DNA from: Terebella lapidaria
Taxonomy: Eukaryota > Annelida > Polychaeta > Terebellida > Terebellidae
Direction: 5' to 3'
DNA length: 64,000 bases
Assembly: GCA_949152475.1 (NCBI GenBank)
Contig: OX424570.1
Coordinates: 22,130,694 to 22,194,693 of the forward strand
Position 1 is the first letter of the stretch. Each line of letters opens with the position of its first letter. Position numbers and translations under genes: made by a program. The notes under the pieces were generated by a model. It did not search any database, had not been told where the DNA came from, and worked only from the letters and a program-made list of their open reading frames with translations. Shown one piece after another: positions 1-12,000 of the stretch.

Positions 1-190
1 TGACTTAGCTGTATAAAGTCTTCACACTTAACATAGAAAATCATCATACATAGAACTGAATAGAATTCAATTATATTGAAGCCATGTGCTATATATATCC
101 ACGTGTATTTCGTTATCGTTTCTTAGGAAACATACTATGCTACTATACTAAACATGCTAGGGTTCCGAAACCCATTACAGAGTGGCTTCT

Positions 191-318
191 GGGGCCTATT
201 TCACAAATAATCTAAATCTACTTTAGCGGACTAAGTTCGGCATTTAGCATGGTAGATAGTAGGCTAAATCCTATTTTAGTCGGCTAAAGTTGATTCGGAT
301 TCTTTGTGAAATAGGCCC
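191..318. mobile_element. Small palindromic MITE-like element (128 bp)
   Basis: The two ends are inverted copies of each other: GGGGCCTATTTCACAAA on the left and its reverse complement on the right. Pairing continues inward with a few mismatches for about 43 bp per arm, to around CTTTAGCSGACTA. This is the shape of a small nonautonomous inverted-repeat element. No coding sequence is present and the target-site duplication is not clear. Confidence 0.7.
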
Positions 319-1689
319 CTGGATGAAATAAATTCAGGGCAGTGTTTCCTCTATGTTCTTCATTTTCATTTTCCATAAATATGTGCTTAAATTCACGTAA
401 AACTAAATCTCGACAATTCCTGAGATAGGTTTGATATTTACCAGATTGTTACCAAAATACTCAGCTAAGAAATTCACAGAACTGCCTTGAACAATATTTA
501 GAGGACATACACGACACAAAGTGGAAACAGACTTGCAACAGTCGCCCACTGATTAAAAAATAAAACATGGCAGACGATCAGCTAATGGGAAAACCATTAG
601 CCATACAAATCATAACATGATCGGACATGACTCAATTTGGTCGGCTGCAGTGGACTTTCATTTATTGCTTAATGAATAAAAAGCATCCTTTCAACGCGCT
701 CCGAAATACAAGCTAGTGATTTTTTTGATCTGCGAGTCTCGCGTGGTACAAAGGTCATCTAGAAATTATTGATGAGGTGGAGTGATATTGTAAAGCATGC
801 ACGATTGTATATGTATATTGTATCAGGGGAGAAGGATTATACGTACCTGATATGTAGAAGTAACTATACAACAATATAAAACACAATATAACATATACTC
901 TATATATCATATTATATACAATATGACACATAATGAACAATAACTCAAAACCACTTATCCGGATAAAACCGATAAAATATGTATTAATATAAAAGTATAC
1001 TGACTTGATTACCTCGTGTGTAAGAGGTGTGAACCTGTTGAGGTATTGAATGTGTCTGAGGCTTCTAATGGGAAAATATATGTTCGACGTTGATGTCTGT
1101 CAAGGGTTTTGCCCGTGTTATACATTGGATGAGGCTAAAATAGCATTCTGCTTGGGTGTATGTCGACACACGCCCATAATGCAGAAAACAAGACAAAACT
1201 GTTGATCTTATTGCATACTACCTTTTACATTTTATAGAGAGCATCATTTTGAGTTTTCATTTGCCTTACATACATACGTTCAATATATATAACCCCATAA
1301 AGACACCACAATTGTTTTCTTTGCCAGCACTGGTTGGCTCTTGATTTTTGCCAAGTTTGACTATATGGTAACTCGGCGAGTTTACCGAAGTGTGTTGCAC
1401 GGTGTTGCAGAGAGAATATTTTTCTACATGTAGTAGTACTGGTAGTTTCTTCACACTCAAACTACAATAGTGGTACATAGATGAGATGAAACATGTAATT
1501 ATAGTAAGTGTCAAAAAATTGATGTACGTTTAGAACAAAAGCTCAAGTAATTCTAGTCTATAAAATACTAATGCATCATCATTAGGAAGAGGGTTTTGAG
1601 TGACAATTAGAAATTGCAATTAGTATTTAACCAATATGTCATATGTGAATACTAGTTATATGTTATTGTGATTTTGAGTCAATATTACA

Positions 1690-1870
1690 TACAAATGAAT
1701 TTCTTCATCTGTTGCCTCAAGGTGTTTTGGGGAATGGAATATATCAAGTCTCCTACCAGACGATGTCTTGCATTCTGATGTGGAGAGGCAATTTCACCCT
1801 GTCAAGAACACTAACGGTGACAAATTGACCTGAACGTAGATGGTGCCTACCCTTTCATTAACCCAAAGTC
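1690..1870 (+). repeat. rep6 dispersed repeat, copy 1
   Basis: A segment containing CATTCTGATGTGGAGAGGC, followed by AATTTCACCCTGTCAAG, recurs in diverged form at 58540-58800 and 60810-61080. A further short shared block lies at about 1070-1160 (matching 58200-58270), so the original unit may be longer. No coding potential seen. Class unknown. Confidence 0.6.
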
Positions 1871-1935
1871 AATGAAAGTAGAGGATCACCCATTTAATGG
1901 AGAAAACATCCCAAGAAAATATGAAACCCTGCGAT

Positions 1936-2050
1936 AATAATAATAATAATAGTCGGTTCTTATATAGCGCTTTATCAACGTTACACACATTCTCAAAGCG
2001 CTTCACAGTTTGGAATTTAGTCCTCTGAAAGTGGAGGACTAAATGCATAC
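1936..2050 (-). mobile_element. LINE/SINE-type 3' tail remnant
   Basis: Read on the minus strand, the segment contains two AAGCGCT-type motifs, then GCGCTATATAAGAACCGAC and an (ATT)n tail. This arrangement is typical of the 3' ends of L2/CR1-like LINEs and of SINEs that use them. Only the tail is recognisable. Confidence 0.55.
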
Positions 2051-2589
2051 ATATCCTTTCATCAACAACTTCCTTTTTATACACGCTGTGAGAATAAAAG
2101 TTAACAACTGAGATATATATCATGGTAGTGCAAGTGAACAAATTGAAGTAAATTCGATTAGGCATAATTCCGTAAACAAATGAAAATTAGGGATGTGTAC
2201 TGTAAATGCAGAAGATATCTTAACGGCTATGGACACCCATGATGATGGGGAAGTATGAAACTTTCACCATCTTACTGGTCTTTTATAAAATATAAGTCAT
2301 CACAATATGGTTCACCAGTACACCACGTCTAGTACAATATAAGCAGCAAGACCAGTTTGAACTTTACCAATACATTGTAGAAAGCACATGGAAATGAAAA
2401 TCTATATTTTCCCAATACGAATGGAGAGTGTGGTTTCTCGAGGCCTTCGTGATAATACTTCAGGTACAAACCGTTGAATATTTACCATCATATTTAGCAG
2501 TATTACCGCACTTAAGAGTATTTATAAAGTAATAGCTCCCTGTAATAACAATGATGTCAGTGCAGGTATGTATGCAGGAAGATGTTTAT

Positions 2590-2757
2590 GTTATTTTGAT
2601 GATACCAATAACAACCTGAAACAAAATACGACTGGCATAATGAAAAAACTTCAAATTTTTTTATCCAAAACACACTGGCGTCGTCAGGGGCAGACAGTGT
2701 TTGAAAATGTAGTTGTTTCTCCTGATGAAATGTGTACAACTGCCCAACAACAGGTGT
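2590..2757 (-). repeat. rep1 dispersed repeat, truncated copy
   Basis: The reverse complement matches the unit amplified at 47.7-50.5 kb: TTGTTGGGCAGTTGTA, then AAACAACTAC, then the block CTGTCTGCCCCTGA-GACGCCAGTGTG, then a TTATTGGTATCATCAAAAT-like end. The terminal GATACTTACATT part is missing. The small ORFs on both strands are by-products of this repeat. Confidence 0.85.
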
Positions 2758-2879
2758 CAGATAAATAAATCTGATCGTTCAGCAACTGGCCATTGATGGG
2801 TTGCTAAAGGAGAGGACCTGGTGGTGACTGGACATCATCTTGAAAATTTTTATATGGTATTCTGTTTTGTATATTGTAG

Positions 2880-3020
2880 GCTCGCCATTCCTATGTCTCT
2901 TGGATATCGTGCCAATCAAGAATGAGAAAGGGGAGGTGGTTATGTTCCTGGCCTCACACAAAGACATCACACATGAGCAGTCGTCAGAAGGTGAACAGTC
3001 CGACGATCAGCTGTCCAACG
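2880..3020 (+). CDS. KCNH exon: C-terminal half of PAS domain
   Basis: Acceptor TTGTAG at 2874-2879, donor GTAAAA at 3021. It enters with two bases of a Gly codon and leaves in phase 1. It encodes [19 protein letters not shown] and then [12 protein letters not shown], the end of the PAS domain in KCNH channels, followed by a Ser/Glu/Asp-rich linker. The PAS domain packs against the CNBHD and slows gating in this family. Confidence 0.93.
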
Positions 3021-6000
3021 GTAAAATATGGTGGAAGTTTTCAGATTACTGGACCAGTGGTCCCATATCCTATTAGCATGGCGTTACGACCGTCCATCTT
3101 TCAACATTTTTATCTCCATAAGTTTATGGTCAAATCTGCTTTTTTTTTGTGAAATTGTATACAAAATCACCTAAAAATAATTCGAGGAAGTATTACTCAG
3201 TTATTTAAATTTCACCTTTTCTTTTACAATGGCGGCCGGCATTCTTGAAATTTGTTCCATAACCCTTTTCTCTATTTGATGCATCTGACTCTTCATACGT
3301 TCCCTTGTAATATGTACATGTTTTGTTGCCTGGTGGTCATCTTGATTTTTGCAAAGACGGGAAAAATTTGTTTAAGTCAATTCCCAGCCAAAAGAATTTT
3401 TTTTATCGCCACTGAAATTTTTCCCGACATCACCCACTTCATTCTTCACAGTGGGAGCTGCAATGAGTGAACTCGTAGAATACTTGAATATACGGCTTGA
3501 ATATTGGAGTCATTCGGGTCATGTATAATGATTTCGGTAATGACCTTGAAATTCTACGGCAACCTTTCTTTGCCCTTGGGGGTATTTTATTCATTTTTAT
3601 CATTAACCTTTACCTTCTAACTGACATAATTTTCAGATTCGATGACATATATCTTCAGAGGTAATTTGTAACGCTGCAGCTGAATGAACGTATTATTAAA
3701 ATATATATCGTTTGGCGTGAGTTTCAAATTGTCAGATGTTCATATGCGTGCCTCGCAATACAATGTCATAAAAACATTATATTTATATACAGAACTACGA
3801 GGTGGTGACTTTATCACGAGGTCACGTGACCGCCACTATGCCATAACACCCCCTGGCGATGACTCTGACAATGAGGACTCCCCTGGCGAGGGTTACAAGT
3901 ATCAGAGACGGCGCAGTCGAGCCGTGTTGTACCACCTGTCTGGCCAGTTCGACAAACAGCGCAATGCTAAGAGCAAGCTACAATTCAACAAGGTATTGCT
4001 TGTTGGTCAGCTCGCCTTTCTCATTGCTATAGATGATATATATATATATATATGTATGTTGTGGTGGTCTTTTAATTTTTCTCCACTGAATACACAATTG
4101 ACGTTGTAACTCTATTGTTATTTAGTGCTTAGAATCAGTGTATTTTTATTGAGATGTACATATTGTACTGCATGGAATTTTTGGTGTATTTTGTTTGAGT
4201 CGCTATGATTTTCTCTTTTACTGACTGTGGAATGTCCATCTCGTTTTCTTCTATATATTCATTACCATTCTGATCGAAGAGTACACTCCAGCTGAATAAG
4301 GTAGTTATTGTTCAGTTTGTGGTTTATTTTTTATGATCTGTAACTATTGTTTTAATTTTTCCCTATATTCTGTAACTTTTTAAATATGATGTTACTATAT
4401 TATATCTCCGATCTTATAAATGTCATATGTGTTTTGCAGATAAAAAATCTATCTGGAAACACAGTACCGGAGTACAAAGTGGATGAGATAAAGAAATCCC
4501 GGTTTATACTGCTGCATTATGGGATATTCAAGATTGGATGGGATTGGCTGATCCTACTGTGTATGTTCTATATAGCCATCATAGTGCCCTATAACGCTGC
4601 CTTCGTCACCACAGCATCTGAAAAAGATTCAGATGAACGAGCGTCAATTGTCACGGACGTCATTGTAGAAATGCTCTTTATATTAGGTAAGCGATCTTTT
4701 GTATTCTTTCTCTCTTTCCCTCGCCTTTCTGCCTTTCGTTCTATATATCGTGAAAATGTATGGATATTCATTTCAGATATTATTTTGAATTTCCGCACCA
4801 CGTATGTCAGCAAGAGTGGTCAGGTTGTGTACGAGCCCAAACTGATGGCGATCAATTACATCAAGGGATGGTTCCTTCTGGATCTACTCGCTGCTATACC
4901 GTTCGACCTACTCTATGCCTCAAACGTCAACACGGTAGGACTTCTGACTGTCCTATGCTCTTACAGTAAATGTTTACCGTGAAGGATGTAATCATGAGTA
5001 AAAACTGTATACTTGTTCAGGTGAAAATAATATTGTATAACTGATACAAATATATCACTCTATATCATTGAATCGCGAATGTACAGAATCTCCACACCAA
5101 AAGTATAACAAAAGCTAGTCCGGAAAAGGACACGTATATTTTAAATATTTTCATTTTTGTGAAACACTTTCCACCCATGAGAGCTCCGAGTGGTAGGACT
5201 TGTATGAATTTTTCATGGGCAAAACATAAGATCATCTGAGCCCAAAGTGCTCTCGTTCAGAACACTGGAATGCCTCTGGGATATACAACGCCCACATCTT
5301 TCTATTTCAAATTTTGTGTCAATGATTCACCTCTTGCATTCAAATTGAAATGTTTATGCATATGAGTTTCGAAATGAACAACTCCCCATTTGACGAAAGC
5401 AGGTGTTCCAATGCTTAATTTTTCCTTAATGTAACTAGTGGCCTATATAGACCCATTACGAGTGAACAAAAAAAGTGAGATATGTATATGTGTACATCTG
5501 ACTCCATTTCAGGGGACTGTTATTCACTTGCTGAAAGTTGCTCGATTGCTTCGTCTTGCCAGACTAATGCAGAAAATGGATAGGTAATTTCCAATGTGCA
5601 TAAGTTCATAGTTGTGCGTGTGTCATCTGTACATCAAAATATATTTATTTATTTTACATGTTTATTTCAAAAAAATATCTTTCTAATGAAAAATCTGGGA
5701 GAAATCACGAATACTAATAAGAACGCCACTTGAAAGAATCAGTTAAAATGTTTCAAGGTTTCTTGTAAACAGAGCTCCTCAACTTTTTCTGTATATACAC
5801 CAACTTGGTAATAACATAGCGTACAATATTTGCTTGTGATGTTTTGGAACTACACTCCATCACGTAGAATAATGTAGGTACAACCGTTGGTAGGTAATTT
5901 GTCAGTGGCTAATAATAGTCAGTTGGTAAATAGTTTCTGAGGATGAATATATTGTTCATGAATGATTTTATTGCAGATACTCACAATATAGTTTTGTGAT

Positions 6001-9000
6001 CCTGACTTTGCTCATGGCCATGTTTACTGTGCTGGCTCACTGGTTAGCTTGTGTGTGGTACTTTATTGGAAAAACTGAACTACGGCAGAACTACGCCAAC
6101 TGGACAGCCGGTTTGTGAAAGCATGTTTTATTGACTTTGCTGATTTACTGATTAGCCTTGCATTCAAATATTGACGAACGATGGCATAACTTTGAAAAAC
6201 CCCAATGAATTGTGTATATAACCAAACTGCATATGCTTTGTGATTTGAAACCAAACTGCATATGATTTGTCTTTTTTTCAGGTTGGTTGTATCAGCTTTC
6301 TGATAAACTGGAGATACCAATAGTGAATAGCACGTTCCCGTCCGACTTCAGCGCGTACACTAGCGCTCTGTACTTCACGTGTACAAGCCTGACCAGTGTG
6401 GGATTCGGCAACGTCTCTGCCAACACTAACGCCGAGAAGATATTTTCTGTTATCGCCATGCTCATTGGTGCACTGATGCATGCCTTAGTATTTGGAAACG
6501 TTACCGCCATTATACAACGGATGTATGCTAGGAAAGCCAACTTTCATTCTCGCACAAAAGACCTAAAGGACTTTTTTCGGGCACATCATATCCCGAAGAT
6601 GCTCAAGCGAAGAATGCAGGAATATTTTCAAACCATGTGGACATTAAACAGTGGGATTGACATACAAGAGGTATGCACTTTAAGCACTATATATTTTTTA
6701 TGTTCGTTTTCGTTCTGGCTGGCAGATTCATGAAATTTCCTCAAAATAATTAATTAACACCACCACCAAGTAACATTTGTGTCATATTTGAAAGTTGATG
6801 CCCTCGTTAACATTCTAATCACTCGACCTCTTCCCACGCTCTATAAACTTGTCTATGTTGATGCCTACTAGGGAACAGGTCAAGGAGTGTAGTTAAGTTT
6901 ATGCATTGAAAGAATGTCGATCTCACTTGCACTTCCGTGTTCATCATGCTACACTACGTTCTTCGCGCAGGTCATGAAGGACTTCCCTATAGAGATGCAG
7001 GGGGAAATCGCTTTTCAGCTGCACAAAGACGTACTAGAGTTGCCGATGTTTGAGGACGCGAGCCAGGGATGCGTCAAGGCCATAGCTCTTCAGGTTCGAC
7101 TTTTGTTTCAGAGGTTGGGTTGGCAGCTCAGTGCTCCAATCGACCATGGTCCAGAGATTAACTTAGAGAATGTTGTAGTGGTTTCATCAGAAAATAACAA
7201 TTACAAAATTGATTAAATCAATGCATAGTGCTGTCCCATTTCGTGACTAGTTACTTCTTGTTTTGTAAACATTGTATTGGTTATTTTATTGAAACATATG
7301 TAATGTTACTTTTGGACAGATCAAGTCTATGTTTTGTGCACCTGGGGAATATGTTGTACATAAAGGCGATGCTATCAACTATATCTATTATGTCTGCAAC
7401 GGTTCCATGGAAGTGCTCAAACAGGACATGGTTGTCGCAATTTTAGGTAATAAGTTAACATTTATGTACCATGTGTTTATACATCGATGTGTGCCCTAGA
7501 ACATTATGAATATAGTTTATTGTAGATTTTATAATTATTTCACATTTTTTAATGGAAATGTGACATTTACCTGTTATCTATCCATTTACTTTAATGTATT
7601 CACGACATAATACATTCACAACCAATTTCTTCGGTGCCTTCTCGTTATTGATTTACTTCATGGTTGTTAGGCACAAGTTTATTCCATCAAGCTATGGTAA
7701 AAGCAGTTACGCTATATACACTGTAAGAATTATTCACTTTAGAATCAGAATCTTTTTACATTGGTGTTATTATAGTGATACAGACATCGATAAATATATA
7801 CATTCCCTTGTAGAGTTGGGTTTTCTCAGGAAATTGATCATGTTGCTCCTCGGTATGTGTAGCACTGTTGTCATAAGTTGGTCGAAACTGACAATAGCGT
7901 GTCCTTCATACATTAATCAGGGAATGCGGTCATTGTACTTGCAGAGCTCTGTGAGATTGCTTTATATTGATTTATGTTATAATGAAAATGTATTATGTAT
8001 GGGGTGAAAAAAATACATTGATGAATGACACGCATTATGTACTGATGTATACACTTATGTCTGGAGTACGAATATGCCAAACACTTTCAAATATTTTGTG
8101 TATCATTAGATGCATGGGCTCTGCATGGCGAATCAGATTGACATAGCAGCTTGGAAGGGAATGTAGAAGGCGGGATATTGGCGTATTCTATTAATTAATC
8201 GCTACATCATTCGACTTAGCTTCTGATTTAGCTTGTGGGAGTTTGGTTTCAAAATTCATGGATATTTGATAGGAGGGCTCATCAAACTGCCAACCCCATA
8301 TTAACCGACATCAACAAATTCTTTCACCAGTGAGTTCGAATAATCATATATCACCACAAAATAAAGTGTGTATGTGAACACAAACTCCCCCAGGCAAAGG
8401 TGACGTGTTTGGCCCCGACCTTGGCTACACAGAGAAGATCGTCAAATCGTCATCAGATGTGAAGTCCCTGACCTACTGTGACCTCCAGTGTATACGTATT
8501 GATGGCCTGGTTGAGGTTCTCTCCATGTACCCAGAGTTTGCAGCTAAACTGACGGAGGATTTGGCTCATGACCTCACGGTCAATATCAGAGAGGGTTACG
8601 TGGATCCAGAGGTAATCAAGAATTTTTTTTTCAAAATTGTGTAAATGTTCGTTATTTAGTAAGAAGTGAATGTATGTCTTACCATTCATCATTCCTTCTT
8701 CAGAAAGACGAGTATTATGTACTTTGCAGGATACAGATGTGAACACGGTGACCCTGCCAGCCGTCACACTACCAGCAATTTGCGAAGACGATGAGGATGA
8801 CGTCGACGCAGATGATGACGATGACGACGAGCAGGACACCAAAGAGACTTTGGAAGATCTTGATGACAACCGTAACGAGACCACGCCACTTGCCCCCATG
8901 GAACAGTCCACAACCCAGTCTTCCACGCCCTCAATCCCGCCTTGCTCTCGGGGCCATAGGCGGGAAGGAATCCACCTACCCCAGAGTATCCCACCTTTTG

Positions 9001-12000
9001 GGGCACATCGACGGGAACCTCTCTCCCTCAACACTGATATCAGGTTTGTTCCACGGCAAGCTTTCATCTTGGAAGTGTATGGTCGAATTTGAATTTATCT
9101 AAGAAAGCTGCACAAATATAGATTTTTTTCCCACAATTTTTGTTAGGGTTTGTGCAGTCCATATCACATTTGTGACGTGGCTGCAGTTGGCAGCCATTTA
9201 AATTTTTCCCCGACAGACGATGAGATACATTTTGTTTCCTAAAGTCATGTTACTATGTGTTGTTTTGATTCTGTCTGAGATAAACATTTTGATTTTGATA
9301 CTCTTTGGTGGAAGATTTTTTTTTTCTGGATTCATGTGTAAATATGATCATCTCATTCTACTTTGTGGCTTGACAATTTTATGGCATGACAGAAAATGGC
9401 AGGGAAACAAACTGTACCTCTCACTGCCTGGTTATATTTTCCATATGCATTGAGTATGAGCAAATAAATTTATTCAATATGGTCATTTATGCAGTAAAAC
9501 AATTACATTGGTGCGAGGAAAATATGTGTGGTTTCCCATCTATATTTAGACATCTCTCAAAATAGACCTATTCAGTATAATGTCTAATATTGGGGTCGTA
9601 AACATTTCAAAATCGAGATACCCACTACCGAGTACCAATAATAGAAATGCAGCATAGGCACTTCAATACCTATTTTGGTTCACTTAGTTCATTTTTTTTT
9701 GTTACTTATACAACTATTGAATGTGGTTAGATCATCAGTATTACTAACAATTTTCATACTTTCTGGTGCCTTATGTCTGTCTTCACCACTAACAAAGCGC
9801 TTGTGGAGCAGCAACATTCATGTCGTTAGAAACATTCACAATTGACTGTGTCATTACTTCATAATGTACACAAGACTTTACACAACGTGTTTTGTTTATT
9901 GGAACTACAATACTAAATATTCGGAGGAACACACATTTGGAGGAATGCAATTAGGACATTACATTTTTTTCACGATTGTTTAAATTTATGGGTGTATGAA
10001 TCATAATTTATTCAATACATGATTTGGATTCTTAAAGTGTTGTATTTAAACTGGTGTTATCAGCCAAAATATATTTGTTAGGGTTTGTGCAGTCCATATC
10101 ACATTTGTGACGTGGCTGCAGTTGGCAGCCATTTAAATTTTTCCCCGACAGACGATGAGATACATTTTGTTTCCTAAAGTCATGTTACTATGTGTTGTTT
10201 TGATTCTGTCTGAGATAAACATTTTGATTTTGATACTCTTTGGTGGAAGATTTTTTTTTTCTGGATTCATGTGTAAATATGATCATCTCATTCTACTTTG
10301 TGGCTTGACAATTTTATGGCATGACAGAAAATGGCAGGGAAACAAACTGTACCTCTCACTGCCTGGTTATATTTTCCATATGCATTGAGTATGAGCAAAT
10401 AAATTTATTCAATATGGTCATTTATGCAGTAAAACAATTACATTGGTGCGAGGAAAATATGTGTGGTTTCCCATCTATATTTAGACATCTCTCAAAATAG
10501 ACCTATTCAGTATAATGTCTAATATTGGGGTCGTAAACATTTCAAAATCGAGATACCCACTACCGAGTACCAATAATAGAAATGCAGCATAGGCACTTCA
10601 ATACCTATTTTGGTTCACTTAGTTCATTTTTTTTTGTTACTTATACAACTATTGAATGTGGTTAGATCATCAGTATTACTAACAATTTTCATACTTTCTG
10701 GTGCCTTATGTCTGTCTTCACCACTAACAAAGCGCTTGTGGAGCAGCAACATTCATGTCGTTAGAAACATTCACAATTGACTGTGTCATTACTTCATAAT
10801 GTACACAAGACTTTACACAACGTGTTTTGTTTATTGGAACTACAATACTAAATATTCGGAGGAACACACATTTGGAGGAATGCAATTAGGACATTACATT
10901 TTTTTCACGATTGTTTAAATTTATGGGTGTATGAATCATAATTTATTCAATACATGATTTGGATTCTTAAAGTGTTGTATTTAAACTGGTGTTATCAGCC
11001 AAAATATATTTGTGTTCGTACTTAAGGTAAATGGCCATGTACAACTGATTTCGATAATAATTTTCATTAAATTGCACATAAAATGTATAATGAAATGTAA
11101 AATTAATCGATGGGTTCCTTTATTATTTGGCCGTTATTTTTTGTTTACACATATATGGACATTCTCATTTGTTACAATTCATGTAATGTTACATATTGAT
11201 ATTTATTTATGTGCAATTAATGTGGTTTTCAGCAGTATACGAAAGGGTGGTATGGTTCGCTCACTTCTGCGACAGAGGTACCTTCATTTGCATATGTATT
11301 TTGCTTCACTTTTAAAATTTGATTGTTGTGATATAACGTCATCTCAATACCAAGATCAGGCGAACGCTTTTTAACTTTGATAACGTGTGTGTGATAAAGC
11401 ATAAAGTGTTCCCTGTTGAGCAGTAATTTGGTGTTACTGTAATGCATAAATTGTGTAACAAACCTTTGTTGCAGAATGTTTGTTGCTTTCTATCTCCAAA
11501 CCACATAGATCAAGATGCATGTTTTGACATTTTGGGATACACTGTCAGTGTTGTCGCTTCTACTGGCTTGTGGTGTGTCATATATCTTGTTCAAACTTAC
11601 CAATTTTCATTGTGAGATATAAGTGGAAATGGGTTATGTGGAAAAAAATGTTTTCAGTTGTTCTATAGGTTATTTCAGAAAAACAATTTCATTCAGAATA
11701 ATATTTAGATTCGAATGCCATGTATACGTTGAATACATGTATACATCTGTTCCAGCCTTTGTATTAATTTACTCAAATTTGTGGCCTGCTACCCACAAAA
11801 TTAATTTGGCTAGGTTTTGCAGGCCACACTTGTTTTCTAACTTGTTGTGTGATTCTTGTCTGTCATTTTTTATAATGTACGTGATTGACTTGAATTAATC
11901 ATACGAATGCCATTTCGATTTATTCTGACAGAAGCCAAGATGCTTCCTCAAAACAAGACGACTTTGCAACAAAACGCCGACGCAGTTTTGAGATTAAACG

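Larger units (their letters stand above)
1..2879 (+). other. Upstream intron of the KCNH gene (5' part outside the window)
   Basis: I see no coding exon here. The first exon in the window starts in the middle of the PAS domain, so the exons for the N-terminal cap and first half of PAS must lie upstream and this stretch should be intron. It is AT-rich and holds only repeats: a small palindromic MITE-like element at 191-318, rep6 pieces at about 1070-1160 and 1690-1870, a LINE/SINE-type 3' tail at 1936-2050, and a minus-strand rep1 copy at 2590-2757. The short ORFs in this stretch have no recognisable protein. Confidence 0.7.

Noticed and set aside
2568-2768. ORF as an upstream KCNH exon
   Set aside because: The sequence is a minus-strand rep1 copy; its translation has no PAS similarity and no fitting splice phase.
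7594-8007. 137-codon ORF between KCNH exons
   Set aside because: Lies wholly in an intron, hydrophobic AT-rich translation, no known domain.
8453-9067. 204-codon minus-strand ORF opposite the acidic KCNH exons
   Set aside because: Low-complexity Ser/Cys run is the complement of the GAT/GAC-rich acidic tract; the + strand is firmly coding for the channel.
9220-10388. Two identical 77-codon ORFs
   Set aside because: Identical only because the 935-bp intronic segment is duplicated; no domain and no independent evidence of coding.
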